The notes: a model not told the origin generated them from the sequence alone. Shown: positions 16,232 to 26,911, counted from the first letter of the stretch. The stretch is DNA of 64,000 nt from Campylobacterales bacterium (GCA_014763895.1 JACXUM010000008.1:29333-93332); one strand, 5' to 3'. Translations and numbers: made by a program.

Positions 16232-19051
16232 ATGGAGATCGGAAGCTTTTTTGAAGTTTATGAAGTCAATAATGATGACCTCAAAATCGGAAAGGCCAAA
16301 GAGATCGCCGAACTGCTCAACATTCAGCTTACGCGTAAGAATAAAGCTGTTTTGGAAAACTCCATTTCCAATCCTCTCCTTGCAGGAGTCCCTTCCGTAT
16401 CGATCGAACGCTATCTTTCCCGACTTATCGCAACCAAAAAATACACGATCATTCTGGTCAAACAAAAAGGCGAAATGCCCAACGTCAAACGCTATGTGGC
16501 CAATATCATCTCTCCTGGCACCAATTTCGAATACCTCAGTGAACCTAACGAAAACAATATCGTCTCCCTCATCATCGACGAAAACATGGGTATCTACTCC
16601 GTAGGCTATGCCGCGATCGATGTCAGCACAGGCAAAACGATCACGAACGAGATACATTCTACCAGGGATGATAAAACCTATGCGCTGGATGAGGCATTCA
16701 ATCTTTTACAGACCTATTCAACCGCGGAGGTGATCCTTACTTTTGAAAGCAAAGATATCGATCCTGAGTGGATCATCCACTATCTTGAGCTGGGAAGTAT
16801 GCACTACAGTATCAACAGCAAACGTTTCAAAATCAACTTTCAAAATGAACTCTTCACACGCATCTTTCAGATCAACTCGTTTCTCTCAACAATCGAATTT
16901 TTAGATCTTGAACGCTATCCCTATACGACTGAAGCCTTAAGCATCCTGATAGATTTTATCATCGAACATGACGAAAGTATCATCGAGAAGATGAACCGTC
17001 CTCATTTCCTAGGTTCCAGCCGTTTTATGTATATCGGCAACAATGCCATGGAACAGCTCTCTGTAATCTCGAGAGACCCGACAGAAATGACCCTGCTTGA
17101 CCTCATCGATAAAACCTCAACGGCATTCGGAAAGCGCCTTCTTAAAGAGCGTCTTCTCAATCCCGTATGCGACAGAGCACTGCTGGAAACACGCTATGAT
17201 CTGAGCGAACGCCTTCTTCCCAATGTCGATCGTTTTGAAACACACCTCAAACAGATCTATAATCTTGAACGGATCGCAAGACGGATCAAACTGCATAAAC
17301 TCCATCCTGTTGAACTCACCTACATTGCCATGTCACTTGAATCGATCCTAAGACTTTTAGATGATGCCAAAGCAAATGGTCTCGAAGTGGAGGAATCCCT
17401 CTTTGATGCGGCGAGTGAAATACTTAGGGTGATTCAAGAAACTTTTGAACTGGACATGTGTGCCAGATTCCGGATCGAACAGATCAATGACAATATTTTT
17501 AAACGCGGAGTCTATCCGACGATCGATACGATCGTTAGATCACAACAAAAAGAGGTTGATAAGCTTGATAATGTCGCTGTACATGTAGACTCGCTCTTTG
17601 AAAAAGACAAACTCATTTCTGGCAGTACACGCTATACCACGGTCAACTACCTCGAGAGCGAAGGATATTTCCTCAATCTGACCAAAAACCGTTTTACCCT
17701 TATTAAAAAAACACTCAAAGACTCTTTTGTCACGATAGAGAACCAGCATCATTTCTTTAAGGATTTTTCCTATAAGTACCTCAAAAATGCGGTTAAGATC
17801 CATGCTCCGCTTTTTGATGAGATCACCCAAACCTATGAAGCCTCACAGGTCAAACTAATCTCTCTTGTCAAACAGCGCTACCTAGAAAGTCTCGATATGC
17901 TTGAAAAGCGTTTCTCCCTTTTATTGGATAAGCTGATAGAGTTTATCGCGGGTATCGATGTAGCCATCTCCAATGCAAAATGTGCCAAGAGTATGAACCT
18001 TACCCGGCCGATCATTGAAAAAGGAAACTTTTATGAGGCCATAGGACTAAGACGCCCCATCATCGAATCCAATGAAGAGCGTGGTATCTATGTGCCAAAT
18101 GATATCTTTTTAGGAGAGAATACCCTCCCTTCGCATAACCACATCACACTCAATGCCAGTAACGAAGAAGATGTTCTGGGTGTTTTGCTTTATGGGATCA
18201 ACTCTTCTGGGAAATCCTCTTTGATGAAAAGTATTGGGCTTTCAGTGATCCTTGCCCAAGCGGGTTTCTTTGTCCCGGCAGCCGAATTGCGTTTTGGACT
18301 CTACGATAAGCTCTTCACCCGTATCGTCTCTAAGGACAACCTCTATAAAGGTTTGTCAACCTTCAGCGTGGAGATGATGGAACTCAAAAATATTTTCAAC
18401 CATGCCAACGCACGTTCGCTGATCCTGGGTGATGAGATCAGCCAGGGGACTGAAACACAGTCTGCTCTTGCAATCGTCTCTTCAACGATCCTCAAACTCC
18501 TCTCATTAAAATCGACCTTTATTTTTGCGACACATCTGCATCAGCTTGGCGACATTTCACAGCTACAGAATGTCAAACACCTTATCTTCCTGCATCTTGG
18601 GGTACGGTATGATGAATCCAGTGATCAACTGATCTATAACCGGGTACTGCAATTAGGCAAAGGAGACAGCCTCTATGGCCTTGAATTTGCCCGTTCTTTG
18701 CATATGGATAAAGAGTTTTTGCAGACAGCCAAAATCATTCGTGAGGATCTCAGCCATTCCCAAAGCGATATTAAAATGATGAGCAATCAAAAAAGAAGCA
18801 AATACCATAAAGAGCTTTACATCGGCAAATGTGCGTTATGTGAAGAGCCTGTCGAGGAGGTACACCATATCGTCCAGCAAAAAGACGCTGATGAGAACGG
18901 CAACATAGACCACTTTCACAAAAACCACAAATACAATCTCATCCCACTATGCAAAAAACACCATCAGTTGGTGCATGAAAAGAAGATCGTAATCTCTGGA
19001 TTTGTGATGACATCTGGAGGATTAAAACTGCATTATGAGATAAATGAGTGA
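16232..19051 (+). CDS. MutS7-type mismatch-repair ATPase with C-terminal HNH nuclease domain (apparent 5' frameshift)
   Basis: 939 aa from the first in-frame ATG; homologous sequence extends about 27 codons further upstream without a start, which points to a frameshift in a 7-A run (see the 16122 entry). Order: mismatch-recognition domain with the F-x-E motif (GSFFEVYE, residues 4-11), connector and lever/clamp domains (about 200-600), the ABC-type ATPase with Walker A-like [11 protein letters not shown] near 653 and Walker [12 protein letters not shown] near 730, then a C-terminal HNH domain (about 866-920) with [12 protein letters not shown] and [11 protein letters not shown] as zinc and nuclease motifs. 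A MutS with HNH is the MutS7 group known from Campylobacterota and octocoral mitochondria. The built-in nuclease would remove the need for MutL. The C-terminus is complete. Confidence 0.88.
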   Translation: MEIGSFFEVYEVNNDDLKIGKAKEIAELLNIQLTRKNKAVLENSISNPLLAGVPSVSIERYLSRLIATKKYTIILVKQKGEMPNVKRYVANIISPGTNFEYLSEPNENNIVSLIIDENMGIYSVGYAAIDVSTGKTITNEIHSTRDDKTYALDEAFNLLQTYSTAEVILTFESKDIDPEWIIHYLELGSMHYSINSKRFKINFQNELFTRIFQINSFLSTIEFLDLERYPYTTEALSILIDFIIEHDESIIEKMNRPHFLGSSRFMYIGNNAMEQLSVISRDPTEMTLLDLIDKTSTAFGKRLLKERLLNPVCDRALLETRYDLSERLLPNVDRFETHLKQIYNLERIARRIKLHKLHPVELTYIAMSLESILRLLDDAKANGLEVEESLFDAASEILRVIQETFELDMCARFRIEQINDNIFKRGVYPTIDTIVRSQQKEVDKLDNVAVHVDSLFEKDKLISGSTRYTTVNYLESEGYFLNLTKNRFTLIKKTLKDSFVTIENQHHFFKDFSYKYLKNAVKIHAPLFDEITQTYEASQVKLISLVKQRYLESLDMLEKRFSLLLDKLIEFIAGIDVAISNAKCAKSMNLTRPIIEKGNFYEAIGLRRPIIESNEERGIYVPNDIFLGENTLPSHNHITLNASNEEDVLGVLLYGINSSGKSSLMKSIGLSVILAQAGFFVPAAELRFGLYDKLFTRIVSKDNLYKGLSTFSVEMMELKNIFNHANARSLILGDEISQGTETQSALAIVSSTILKLLSLKSTFIFATHLHQLGDISQLQNVKHLIFLHLGVRYDESSDQLIYNRVLQLGKGDSLYGLEFARSLHMDKEFLQTAKIIREDLSHSQSDIKMMSNQKRSKYHKELYIGKCALCEEPVEEVHHIVQQKDADENGNIDHFHKNHKYNLIPLCKKHHQLVHEKKIVISGFVMTSGGLKLHYEINE

Positions 19052-19128
19052 TCAATCTTTTCGTTTAAAAGATAGAATAAAAAGCAACAACCCTACTTTA
19101 TGCAAGACGGGTGCTTGATAGTTGAAGA

Positions 19129-19674
19129 TTATTTCTTCGGTGTGACATACATATTGATATAACGCCCTTCTTGATGTGCATCTTTTTCAAGATGTCCCAC
19201 ATCCTGAAGCATCGGCCAGACACGCTGCAATACTTCAATTCCCCATTCAGGGTTTGCCATTTCACGACCGCGTAAGAACACTCGAAGCTTAACATGCTTC
19301 CCTGCTTCAAGGAATTCTCTAGCATGTTTGACTTTATAATTAATGTCGTTTTCTGCTATTTTACAAGAAAATTTAACCTCTTTGACTTCAATTTTCTTCT
19401 GGTTCTTTTTAGCTTCTTTTTTCTTTTTTTCGATTTCGTATTTATGTTTTCCATAATCCATAATCTTAGCAACAGGAGGCTTGGCATCCGCAGACATCAG
19501 TACCAGATCCAAACTTTTTGACTCAGCTATACTAAGTGCTTCTGCTTTGGAAATGATCCCGAACTGCTCGCCATCTTCACTAAGCACTCTTAGTTCATTT
19601 GCACGGATCTCATCATTCATGATGACATCATCGCCCTTTTTTCTACCTCTGTTTCTATCGTTTTGTTTACTCAA
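19129..19674 (-). CDS. infC: Translation initiation factor IF-3
   Basis: 181 aa. Binds the 30S subunit and checks initiator tRNA pairing. The N-terminal domain begins [20 protein letters not shown] and the C-terminal domain contains [24 protein letters not shown]. The start is a TTG overlapping the thrS stop (TTGA), giving a short basic extension [11 protein letters not shown] before the usual IF-3 start region; non-ATG starts are common for infC and contribute to autoregulation. Translationally coupled to thrS. Confidence 0.97.
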   Translation of the reverse strand: MSKQNDRNRGRKKGDDVIMNDEIRANELRVLSEDGEQFGIISKAEALSIAESKSLDLVLMSADAKPPVAKIMDYGKHKYEIEKKKKEAKKNQKKIEVKEVKFSCKIAENDINYKVKHAREFLEAGKHVKLRVFLRGREMANPEWGIEVLQRVWPMLQDVGHLEKDAHQEGRYINMYVTPKK

Positions 19675-21485
19675 ATTTTACCTTCTTGAAGTTGTTGTTT
19701 TAATTTTACCATAAATTCGTCTTTTGTAAGATTATATTGTTCTTTGGCTCTTCTGTCACGTATTGCAACGCTTTGGGTATTGACCTCTTCATCCCCAAGT
19801 ACCACTACATACGGCACTCTCTGCTTTTCTGCTGTTCTGATTCGCTTGTTAAGAGAGTCATTTTTATCATATACCTCAACATCAATGTCTTCCATCATCA
19901 GCTCTTTCTTAAGCGTATTGGCATACGCTACATGACTCTCAGCGATCGGAACGAAGATCACTTGTGTCGGTGCCAAGAAGAAAGGGAACTCTCCGGCATA
20001 ATGTTCTGTCAAGATAGCGATAAAACGCTCAAAAGAACCCAAGATCGCTCTGTGGATCATAACAGGCTGCTTCCGCGTGTTGTCTTCAGCGACATACTCC
20101 ACCTCAAAACGCTGAGGGAGGTTAAAGTCAACCTGTACTGTACCACACTGCCACTTTCTTCCAAGCGCATCCGTGATCTTCACATCGATCTTTGGCCCGT
20201 AGAATGCCCCCCCGCCTTCATCGATCGTATATGGAAGGTTATTGCCATCCAGTGCATCTTTCAAACCTTGTGTTGCCAGTTCCCACACGCTGTCTTCACC
20301 GATGGCTTTTTCCGGCTTCGTCGCGATCTCCATCGTATAGTTGAATCCAAAGAGCTTCATCACCGAATCGACAAACTCAACCACCTCAAGAACCACACTG
20401 CTGATCTGTTCAGGGGTACAGAAAATATGGGCATCATCTTGCGTAAATTCTCGGACTCTTAGCAATCCGTGCAATACACCTGATTTTTCATGTCTATGCA
20501 CAACACCGTATTCATAGAATTTTAACGGAAGATCACGGTAGCTTTTTTGTGTCTGCTTAAAAATCTGGATATGTCCGATACAGTTCATCGGCTTGATACC
20601 GTATTCCTGTTCGTCAATTTCGGTTAGATACATATTTTCGCCGTAACATGCATAATGCCCCGATATTCTCCACATATCCGCCTTGAGTATCTCAGGGCCG
20701 CGTACCGGAACATAGCCTCTGATACGGTGTGCTTTATGGAGTATCTCTTCAAGCTTTACTCTTAGTTTTGCCCCTTTTGGCATCCAAAACGGCAATCCTG
20801 CACCTGCCTCTTCATTAAACATGAAGAGTTCCATTTCACTACCGATCTTTCTATGATCGCGTTTTTTAGCCTCTTCAAGCATCGTCAAATGCGCATTGAG
20901 AGACTCTTTATCCGCAAATGCGATCCCATAAATACGAGTCAGCATCTCAGCCTTCTCATCACCTCCGAGGTAAGCCCCTGCAACACGGGTCAACTTGAAG
21001 TTGTTGAGGAATCTCAAAGATGGTACATGCGGTCCCCTGCAAAGGTCTTCAAACTCCCCTTGCCTATAGATCGAAACTTTTTCATCCGGGATTCTGGAAA
21101 GAACTGCCTGCTTCAAGTCATCCTTGGCAAATTTTTCAAGCGCTTGGGCTTTGCTGATCTCATATTTTTCGATCGCATATTTCTTCTTGATCAGCTCTTT
21201 CATCTTTTTTTCGATCGTTTTGAGATCATCTTCGGATATTTTCTGATCTACCCTAAAGTCATAGTAGAATCCTTCATCTACAACAGGCCCTACGAAGAAC
21301 TGTGCATGAGGATAAAGCTCTTTGATCGCTTGCGCCATCAAATGGGCCGTTGAGTGACGGATAATCTCTAATGACTCATGAGAGTTGTCAAACTCTATAG
21401 GAGTTGCAGTGCTAGACTCCCCTGCACTTTGCGTGTCGATAATGTTACCCTGGTTGTCGATATAACCAATAATATTTTCGCTCAA
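19671..21485 (-). CDS. thrS: Threonyl-tRNA synthetase
   Basis: 604 aa, cytosolic class II synthetase. A short N-terminal stretch is followed by the second additional (editing) domain with [20 protein letters not shown], then the catalytic core (motif 2 near [20 protein letters not shown], which also carries active-site Arg; motif 3 [13 protein letters not shown]) and the anticodon-binding domain at the end ([20 protein letters not shown]). The N-terminus is shorter than in E. coli (about 640 aa), so the TGS domain is mostly lacking, as in other Campylobacterota. Operon with infC. Confidence 0.97.
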   Translation of the reverse strand: MSENIIGYIDNQGNIIDTQSAGESSTATPIEFDNSHESLEIIRHSTAHLMAQAIKELYPHAQFFVGPVVDEGFYYDFRVDQKISEDDLKTIEKKMKELIKKKYAIEKYEISKAQALEKFAKDDLKQAVLSRIPDEKVSIYRQGEFEDLCRGPHVPSLRFLNNFKLTRVAGAYLGGDEKAEMLTRIYGIAFADKESLNAHLTMLEEAKKRDHRKIGSEMELFMFNEEAGAGLPFWMPKGAKLRVKLEEILHKAHRIRGYVPVRGPEILKADMWRISGHYACYGENMYLTEIDEQEYGIKPMNCIGHIQIFKQTQKSYRDLPLKFYEYGVVHRHEKSGVLHGLLRVREFTQDDAHIFCTPEQISSVVLEVVEFVDSVMKLFGFNYTMEIATKPEKAIGEDSVWELATQGLKDALDGNNLPYTIDEGGGAFYGPKIDVKITDALGRKWQCGTVQVDFNLPQRFEVEYVAEDNTRKQPVMIHRAILGSFERFIAILTEHYAGEFPFFLAPTQVIFVPIAESHVAYANTLKKELMMEDIDVEVYDKNDSLNKRIRTAEKQRVPYVVVLGDEEVNTQSVAIRDRRAKEQYNLTKDEFMVKLKQQLQEGKI

Positions 21486-21576
21486 AATAAACCTTTAATC
21501 ATAGTGGTATTTAACATAATGTTTAAAAATGGGGATATTATAACTAAAAGTTTGATAGAAATAAATTAAAAGAAGA

Positions 21577-21652
21577 TGGTGATCACGATTGGACTCGAAC
21601 CAACGACCCCTACCATGTCAAGGTAGTGCTCTACCAACTGAGCTACGCGATC
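21577..21652 (-). tRNA. tRNA-Val (GAC)
   Basis: 76 nt with CCA encoded. Acceptor GATCGCG/CGTGATC (one G-U pair), anticodon GAC in CCTTGACATGG. A lone tRNA upstream of the Sel1-protein gene. Confidence 0.95.
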
Positions 21653-21697
21653 ATATTATCAAAAGCGGATAGAAGTATAGCCTAGAGATGCTTAAAA

Positions 21698-22342
21698 TTA
21701 ATTTTTGCATACCCACGGGCTTTCTTTGCATAGCTTGTCAAGATACATACTTGCTTCGCTTTTGCCGTTCTCCACCGCTTTTTGTAGATTTTCATAGGCT
21801 TTTAGCTTATCCTGCGGAATACCTTCGCCCCAAGCATATAGGACCGCAACATTGACCTGTGCATTGGCATCTCCCATTTGTGCAGCTTTCTCAAAAAGCT
21901 CGAAGGCTTTTTGGACATCTTTTTGTACGCCTTTGCCCTCCATATAGAAAGACGCCAGATTGTTGTAGGCCTCTTTTATCCCGGACTCAACTGCTTTCTC
22001 ATACCAATACTTTGCTTTTTCATAAGCATGGATATCCGCCTGATCATGTTCTTTCGCATGATAAAGCTGTGCCAAGTTATATTGGGCCTCCCCATTGCCT
22101 TGCTGTGCTGCTTTTTCATACCACCGAATCGCTTGCTGGATATCACGTTTTACGCCTTTGCCCTCTGCATACATCATCGCGATATTGAACTGGGCTTTAT
22201 CGTTCCCTTTCTTGGCATATTCATAAAATGCATTCAGTGCTTTGAGATAATTGCCTTGTTGATAATCTTCCACCGCATCAGAAAACTCAGCCGCAGACAG
22301 ACTAAGACCTGCCAATAAAAAAAATACTGCTAATTTCTTCAT
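21698..22342 (-). CDS. Secreted Sel1-repeat protein
   Basis: 214 aa with a Sec signal peptide (MKKLAVFFLLAGLSLSAAEF). It then has about five Sel1-like (SLR) helical repeats of about 36 residues with the pattern A-x-x-x-Y-x-x-A-A-x-x-G-x-x-x-A-Q-x-N-x-A-x-x-Y, for example KAQFNIAMMYAEGKGVKRDI and EAQYNLAQLYHAKEH. It ends in two Cys (CKESPWVCKN) that could form a disulfide. SLR proteins act as scaffolds; Campylobacterota have many Cys-rich members. No partner is indicated by the neighbours. It sits 30 bases upstream of dapF on the same strand but runs last in that direction. Confidence 0.88.
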   Translation of the reverse strand: MKKLAVFFLLAGLSLSAAEFSDAVEDYQQGNYLKALNAFYEYAKKGNDKAQFNIAMMYAEGKGVKRDIQQAIRWYEKAAQQGNGEAQYNLAQLYHAKEHDQADIHAYEKAKYWYEKAVESGIKEAYNNLASFYMEGKGVQKDVQKAFELFEKAAQMGDANAQVNVAVLYAWGEGIPQDKLKAYENLQKAVENGKSEASMYLDKLCKESPWVCKN

Positions 22343-22371
22343 CTCTATCCTGCTTCGAATTTTTACGATTA

Positions 22372-23118
22372 TTATATCAGGGTCTCGGCAACAAACGTCT
22401 TAGTCACTTTGCCTCCGAACCGATAGACACCATTTTCATAACTGACATAAAGCTCATCCCCGCTTTTTGGATGAACTTTAACCTGGTTAGGAACCCTACC
22501 TTCGATATGATTACGGATGAAACAGGCAACCATCCCGGTTCCGCAGGCCAGGGTTTCATCTTCAACCCCCCGCTCATAGGTTCGTACATACATCGTATCG
22601 CCCTCTACCCTGCAGATATTCACATTAGCGTTGTATTTCTGGCGCAAAGCCCTGGCTTTTTGGATATCAAATTCATCAATACTCTCCCTAACGGCCACCA
22701 AATGAGGCACACCGGAATTGATCAGCCACCATTGTTCTCCGTCTTCTTGGATATTTTGATCCAATATTTTGGGCTGTACCATATCGCTGACAACATACAT
22801 CCCGTTGATCGTTGCTCGTATGACACCGGCCCCTGTCAGAAATTCGGCCTTGCCATCTTTTGAAATCCCTTTTTCATGCGCAAAGTGTGCCACACAGCGA
22901 GAAGCATTCCCGCACATGTCTGCATGGCTTCCATCGGCATTATAGAACTCCCATTCAAAATCATACTCTGGATGAGGCAATACGACCACCATGCCATCTG
23001 CACCCACACCGTTTTGTCTATGGCATAACTTCCTGGCCAATTCGCTTCGGTCAGCCTTTTCCTGAGCGATAAAAATAATAAAATCATTGCCATTACCAGA
23101 ATATTTGGTCACCGTCAT
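22372..23118 (-). CDS. dapF: Diaminopimelate epimerase
   Basis: 248 aa. Converts LL- to meso-diaminopimelate for lysine and peptidoglycan. The start MTVTKYSGNGNDFIIF is the ATG overlapping the coaE stop by 4 bases (ATGA). The catalytic Cys pair is in MCGNASRCVAH (near 75) and ETLACGTGMVACF (near 200). In operon with coaE and the spermidine synthase-like gene. Confidence 0.97.
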   Translation of the reverse strand: MTVTKYSGNGNDFIIFIAQEKADRSELARKLCHRQNGVGADGMVVVLPHPEYDFEWEFYNADGSHADMCGNASRCVAHFAHEKGISKDGKAEFLTGAGVIRATINGMYVVSDMVQPKILDQNIQEDGEQWWLINSGVPHLVAVRESIDEFDIQKARALRQKYNANVNICRVEGDTMYVRTYERGVEDETLACGTGMVACFIRNHIEGRVPNQVKVHPKSGDELYVSYENGVYRFGGKVTKTFVAETLI

Positions 23119-23708
23119 GAAAAATCCTTTAAAATTGCTTCTTTGACACGCTCGCACTCATGCTGTAATTGTTTCAGATCACCGCTATTATCGATCACAT
23201 AGGTTGCTTTTTGGCGTTTGAGCTCGATATCCATCTGCAGGTCGATCCGCTTTCTTGCCTCAGCCTCATCGTAACCGTCTCTGCGCATTAAACGTTTAAG
23301 CTGCTCTTCTTTTGGAGTATAGATCACCAGAGACTTTTCGATCGGATAACGCTCTCCTTCAAAGAAAAGAGGAATATCGATGATATAAGGTTTGCGAAAT
23401 TCTTCCTGTATGAGGGCCTGACATTCGATCTCTTCATAGATCAGGGGATGAAGAAACGCTTCCAGTTCTTTTCGTTTTACAGGATCGGAAAAGACGATCT
23501 TGCCCAACGCTTTCCTGTCGACTTTGCCTTCATAAACCAACTCTTTGCCAAACATTTCACCGATAGCGAATGATTGCTCATCAAGGATCTGATGAGCAAT
23601 CTTGTCTGCATCGATAAAACGGAAACCGTATAAAGAGAGGATAATGGTTGCTGAGCTCTTGCCTGTGGCTATCCCGCCGGTGAGTGCTATCGCGTATTTG
23701 AAGGCCAT
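23115..23708 (-). CDS. coaE: Dephospho-CoA kinase
   Basis: 197 aa. Last step of coenzyme A synthesis, ATP-dependent phosphorylation of the ribose 3'-OH. P-loop GGIATGKSSA at residues 11-20, FRFIDADKIAHQ after it, and the family stretch YIIDIPLFFEGERYPIEKSL. It begins just after the speE-like stop and overlaps dapF by 4 bases, so the three are probably one transcript. Confidence 0.97.
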   Translation of the reverse strand: MAFKYAIALTGGIATGKSSATIILSLYGFRFIDADKIAHQILDEQSFAIGEMFGKELVYEGKVDRKALGKIVFSDPVKRKELEAFLHPLIYEEIECQALIQEEFRKPYIIDIPLFFEGERYPIEKSLVIYTPKEEQLKRLMRRDGYDEAEARKRIDLQMDIELKRQKATYVIDNSGDLKQLQHECERVKEAILKDFS

Positions 23709-23709
23709 T

Positions 23710-24300
23710 TTAAAACTTGATCAATCCTGCGAATCTCTTTTTGCTAACCGTTGGAACCTGAAAAGTTCCGATAGCAATATCGGAGTTATAATATGCCATC
23801 CCTTCTGTCAGATCCGCTCTTTGAAGGTTGATATCTGCCGTAGGGTGGTAAAATTTACTTGCCAATAGAAGATTTTTGCAAACCAGGTGCCCATCATGTG
23901 CCAGAGCCTCATAATGATAAGGCATTACGATCTTGAAGAGCTCCCCCAGCGTTTTGAGCTGTGCTTCAAAAACATTCTCTTGCGTCAGCATCGTACTCGC
24001 CATTGCGGAAACGACACCTTTTACATTGAGTGCTTTATTGAGCAAGCCCCAAAAGAGACGATCCACTTCGAATCCTTCAATCGCAACGATAGCCACATCA
24101 AAAAAGTTTTCTTCAAGCTGTGCCATTTGATCGGCGATATTGTCTGTGATCACAACAACCTTATCAATCCCCTTATGCTTCAGCACTTCCCCTTTAAGAT
24201 TTTCACATCCGCCGATGATCAATATATTCTTAGGGTCGGCATGTGTACACATCGGCACATGTGCTAGCATTTCGTCTTTGATATAGTGTAGTTTTTCCAT
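23710..24300 (-). CDS. Spermidine synthase-like protein (short, altered SAM motif)
   Basis: 196 aa, shorter than usual spermidine synthases (about 260-290). It keeps a Rossmann-like core: NILIIGGCENLKGEVLKHKG aligns with the decarboxy-SAM-binding GGGDG segment but lacks the third Gly and the Asp; FFDVAIVAI is the next strand, and GTFQVPTVSKKRF resembles the C-terminal region. Campylobacterota carry divergent SpeE proteins, so it may be active on another aminopropyl acceptor or degenerate. It is first in the operon with coaE and dapF. Confidence 0.65.
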   Translation of the reverse strand: MEKLHYIKDEMLAHVPMCTHADPKNILIIGGCENLKGEVLKHKGIDKVVVITDNIADQMAQLEENFFDVAIVAIEGFEVDRLFWGLLNKALNVKGVVSAMASTMLTQENVFEAQLKTLGELFKIVMPYHYEALAHDGHLVCKNLLLASKFYHPTADINLQRADLTEGMAYYNSDIAIGTFQVPTVSKKRFAGLIKF

Positions 24301-24380
24301 AATTATTTCCTTCTTACTTTGATATCAATGCAAAGCGATTGTATCAAAAAAGTATCCAAATAAGATTAAATTAGTCTTAT

Positions 24381-26048
24381 TTACCAATTTCTAAACGACG
24401 AGAGTTGCATTTTGTCATATCCGTAGATATCATCTCTAAACTGCAATTGCCCATCATAATCAACCCATGCGGTTAAATAAACGACATCGATTGGCACTGT
24501 GTTATTCAAGTTCAAAAAGGTTCTGCTCTTTCCTTTCAGAATCTGTTGGGATTTATCAAAATCCACCGTTGAATTAAACGTGGAGAATGTTTTTAGCAGA
24601 TCGATCGGTTTTGAAAGCCTGATACATCCGTGGCTGAATGCCCTGACACTTCTAGCAAACAAATGTTTTGTCGGCGTATCATGCATATAGACCGAAAATT
24701 CGTTCGGAAACAGGAACTTCACTTTTCCCAACGCATTATCGGCTCCAGGCCGCTGAGCAAACCTAAAAGGTACGGTTTTACTATAGCGGTATTGTCTCCA
24801 ATCTACGGTTGAAGGATCTATTTTCGCGTCATTTTCTCCCCAGCCGTTACGAATCTCTATGTGCTCTCTTGCCATTGCATTGGAATTACGTAAAAGTTTT
24901 GGTATCATCTCTTTTTGTATGATGCTCTCCGGTACATTCCAATACGGATTAAGTACGATTTGCCTTACCCGGTTACTGAAAACTGGCGTAGGATTTGTCG
25001 GTTTCCCCGTGATGACACCCATTTGCAAGCGCAATCTACCGTCTTCTTCAAGATAGAATGTAAATGCTGGAATATTGATCATGATATGACGTTTTTCATT
25101 GCGTTCGTTAAGCCATTTGATACGATCAAGATTCAATCTGATCATCTCAATACGCTGTTGTACACTTACATTCAATGCTTTGGTCGTTGAAGGGCCCAAA
25201 ATACCCTTTGCTTCAAGGCCGTTTCTTGCCTGGAATCTGATCACAGCCTCTTTAAGACATTTATCATAAACAGTTCCTTCTCTTGTTCCGCACGACTGAT
25301 AATCACCGGTTGCTCTCAATCTTTCTCGAAGCATCGGCACCGCGCTATAGGATTGCCCCAAAGAGAGCGTTCCTTTTAACGGTACAGGCGACCATCCACC
25401 GCTCTCTTGTATCTTCAGGTATCTGATCAATGCTTCTTTAAGCTGCTTATAGTGATACTCTTTGGGTTCAGCATTTTCAAATTCTTCTTCGAGGCTTCCG
25501 TTGATCACCGCATTCTCAACAAGCGAGACAGGACTCTCTTTTGGTTTATAGGTTACCCAACCTGCATGAACATCACTACCCTTAAGATTGGAAAGCCTTG
25601 CCTTAAATGCACCCCAGTTGATACTACCATAAAGATTATAGTTCGCATATCCCTCATAAAGCTGCGCGATTTTAAACTCCAGATCTACTTTCTGGGCAAT
25701 CGTACTTGAAGATGCGTATATCTCATTCGCTTTTTCTTCCAAGGCTATAGCATCACGATAAAGTTTGGTATGATGACCCAAGGTTTCATCGGACTTGATT
25801 ATTTCAAAAAGCTCATGAGAAAAACTTGAAAGCGAATTTTCATTTACCCAAACCGGTACAAAAAAAAGCTTCGTATACATCTGCCTCAAAAAATTCTTTT
25901 TGGGCTGCGTCTGAAGTGAATTGATCATGATATCCGAAGCAGCTTCATGAAACTGGACTCCCGTGATACTTGCTGCCGCATGAGGAGCTGTCGACAACAT
26001 GACCGCCGTAATCAATCCCATCATTTTATTTTTTAATTGTGTTCCCAT
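24381..26048 (-). CDS. L,D-transpeptidase (YcbB-like, PG-binding + YkuD domains)
   Basis: 555 aa periplasmic peptidoglycan cross-linking or modifying enzyme. Signal peptide around MMGLITAVMLSTAPHAAA; a long N-terminal helical/scaffold domain; a peptidoglycan-binding domain near residues 235-290 (RERLRATGDYQSC ... VIRFQARNGLEAKGILGPST); and a YkuD catalytic domain near 325-490 with the active-site pattern SHGCIRLSKPIDLL (nucleophile Cys). This is the YcbB/LdtD architecture. A second paralogue lies at 55.7-57.4 kb. Stand-alone gene with a T-rich leader. Confidence 0.92.
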   Translation of the reverse strand: MGTQLKNKMMGLITAVMLSTAPHAAASITGVQFHEAASDIMINSLQTQPKKNFLRQMYTKLFFVPVWVNENSLSSFSHELFEIIKSDETLGHHTKLYRDAIALEEKANEIYASSSTIAQKVDLEFKIAQLYEGYANYNLYGSINWGAFKARLSNLKGSDVHAGWVTYKPKESPVSLVENAVINGSLEEEFENAEPKEYHYKQLKEALIRYLKIQESGGWSPVPLKGTLSLGQSYSAVPMLRERLRATGDYQSCGTREGTVYDKCLKEAVIRFQARNGLEAKGILGPSTTKALNVSVQQRIEMIRLNLDRIKWLNERNEKRHIMINIPAFTFYLEEDGRLRLQMGVITGKPTNPTPVFSNRVRQIVLNPYWNVPESIIQKEMIPKLLRNSNAMAREHIEIRNGWGENDAKIDPSTVDWRQYRYSKTVPFRFAQRPGADNALGKVKFLFPNEFSVYMHDTPTKHLFARSVRAFSHGCIRLSKPIDLLKTFSTFNSTVDFDKSQQILKGKSRTFLNLNNTVPIDVVYLTAWVDYDGQLQFRDDIYGYDKMQLSSFRNW

Positions 26049-26192
26049 TGGTGTTCATCCGAAAAAAATTTTTTAAAGTATAGCTAAAAATATGTCAATC
26101 TATGCTATGAGTTCACCAGTAGAGAAGAAGAAAAGATGGGTTTAAAACAGGATTCTAAAAATCCTCTTTATTTTAATTTGACAGATAAACCA

Positions 26193-26852
26193 TTATGCCA
26201 AAATATCTTTATAATTTTCAGAAGGATCTATTTTAAGCTTTCCTTCTATCTTGGATAATCTCTTGTCACCGTTTTTATAGGCTTTTTTCAGACGTTTCTG
26301 GGCCTGAGCAATCTCTTTATCTTTAGTAATACCCTGTGCTTTGAGAAATTTTTTCATCCCTACCCACTGATACTGCGGCCGCTGTGCTTCCAGAGGTGAA
26401 ACCGGGGATACGTCTATTGTTTCTTTTGGCAATGATTTTGGTTTCATCTGCTCGATCTGGTTGACATAAAGTGTACGCATTTCATAAAAAGCCTGTTTGA
26501 GCAGATCAATCTCTCCTCTAAGGGTTTGGGACATCTGTTTATTGCTCTCTTTAAGATCATCTACCGTATTTTTAAGCACCTGTATCGTTTCATCTTTTGC
26601 AGCCAAAAGCCGTTTATATTCCTGCTCATTGACCTGTTTTGGCAAAGTTTGTTTGGGCTGAGTGTTGGTTTGCAGTTTAGAAGCGAAGGTATCGACTGTA
26701 GGTTTTTCATTCGCTTCATCGGTAAGGACAAGATAGAGTTTCCCCTCTACCGTTTTGGTCTTGAGAATCCCCCGTTTGATTTTTGCATAGACCGCCTGAC
26801 GCGAAATACCGACTTCTTGCGCATATTCTGAGGGCTTCATTAGCTTTGCCAT
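26193..26852 (-). CDS. DUF3972-type DNA-binding-like protein
   Basis: 219 aa, Campylobacterota-type protein. The N-terminal 45 residues look like a small helix-turn-helix (MKPSEYAQEVGISRQAVYAK then IKRGILKTKTVEGKLYLV), similar to excisionase/MerR-type domains. A central coiled coil (about 85-150) and a basic C-terminus (KRLKKAYKNGDKRLSKIEGK) follow. The ATG at 26850-26852 follows GGAAGG by 3-4 bases; neighbouring ATGs at 26855 and M-K-P further in are alternatives. It is downstream of pcm on the same strand. A regulatory or nucleoid role is plausible but not shown. Confidence 0.72.
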   Translation of the reverse strand: MAKLMKPSEYAQEVGISRQAVYAKIKRGILKTKTVEGKLYLVLTDEANEKPTVDTFASKLQTNTQPKQTLPKQVNEQEYKRLLAAKDETIQVLKNTVDDLKESNKQMSQTLRGEIDLLKQAFYEMRTLYVNQIEQMKPKSLPKETIDVSPVSPLEAQRPQYQWVGMKKFLKAQGITKDKEIAQAQKRLKKAYKNGDKRLSKIEGKLKIDPSENYKDILA

Positions 26853-26911
26853 CATCCTTCCTTTGCACTTGTGATGGCCAATCATAACATAAAGTTAATG
26901 AAAAGTGTCAA

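Noticed and set aside
19737..20462. A 241-codon plus-strand frame inside thrS
   Set aside because: Antisense shadow of thrS; low similarity to anything and codon pattern set by the real gene.
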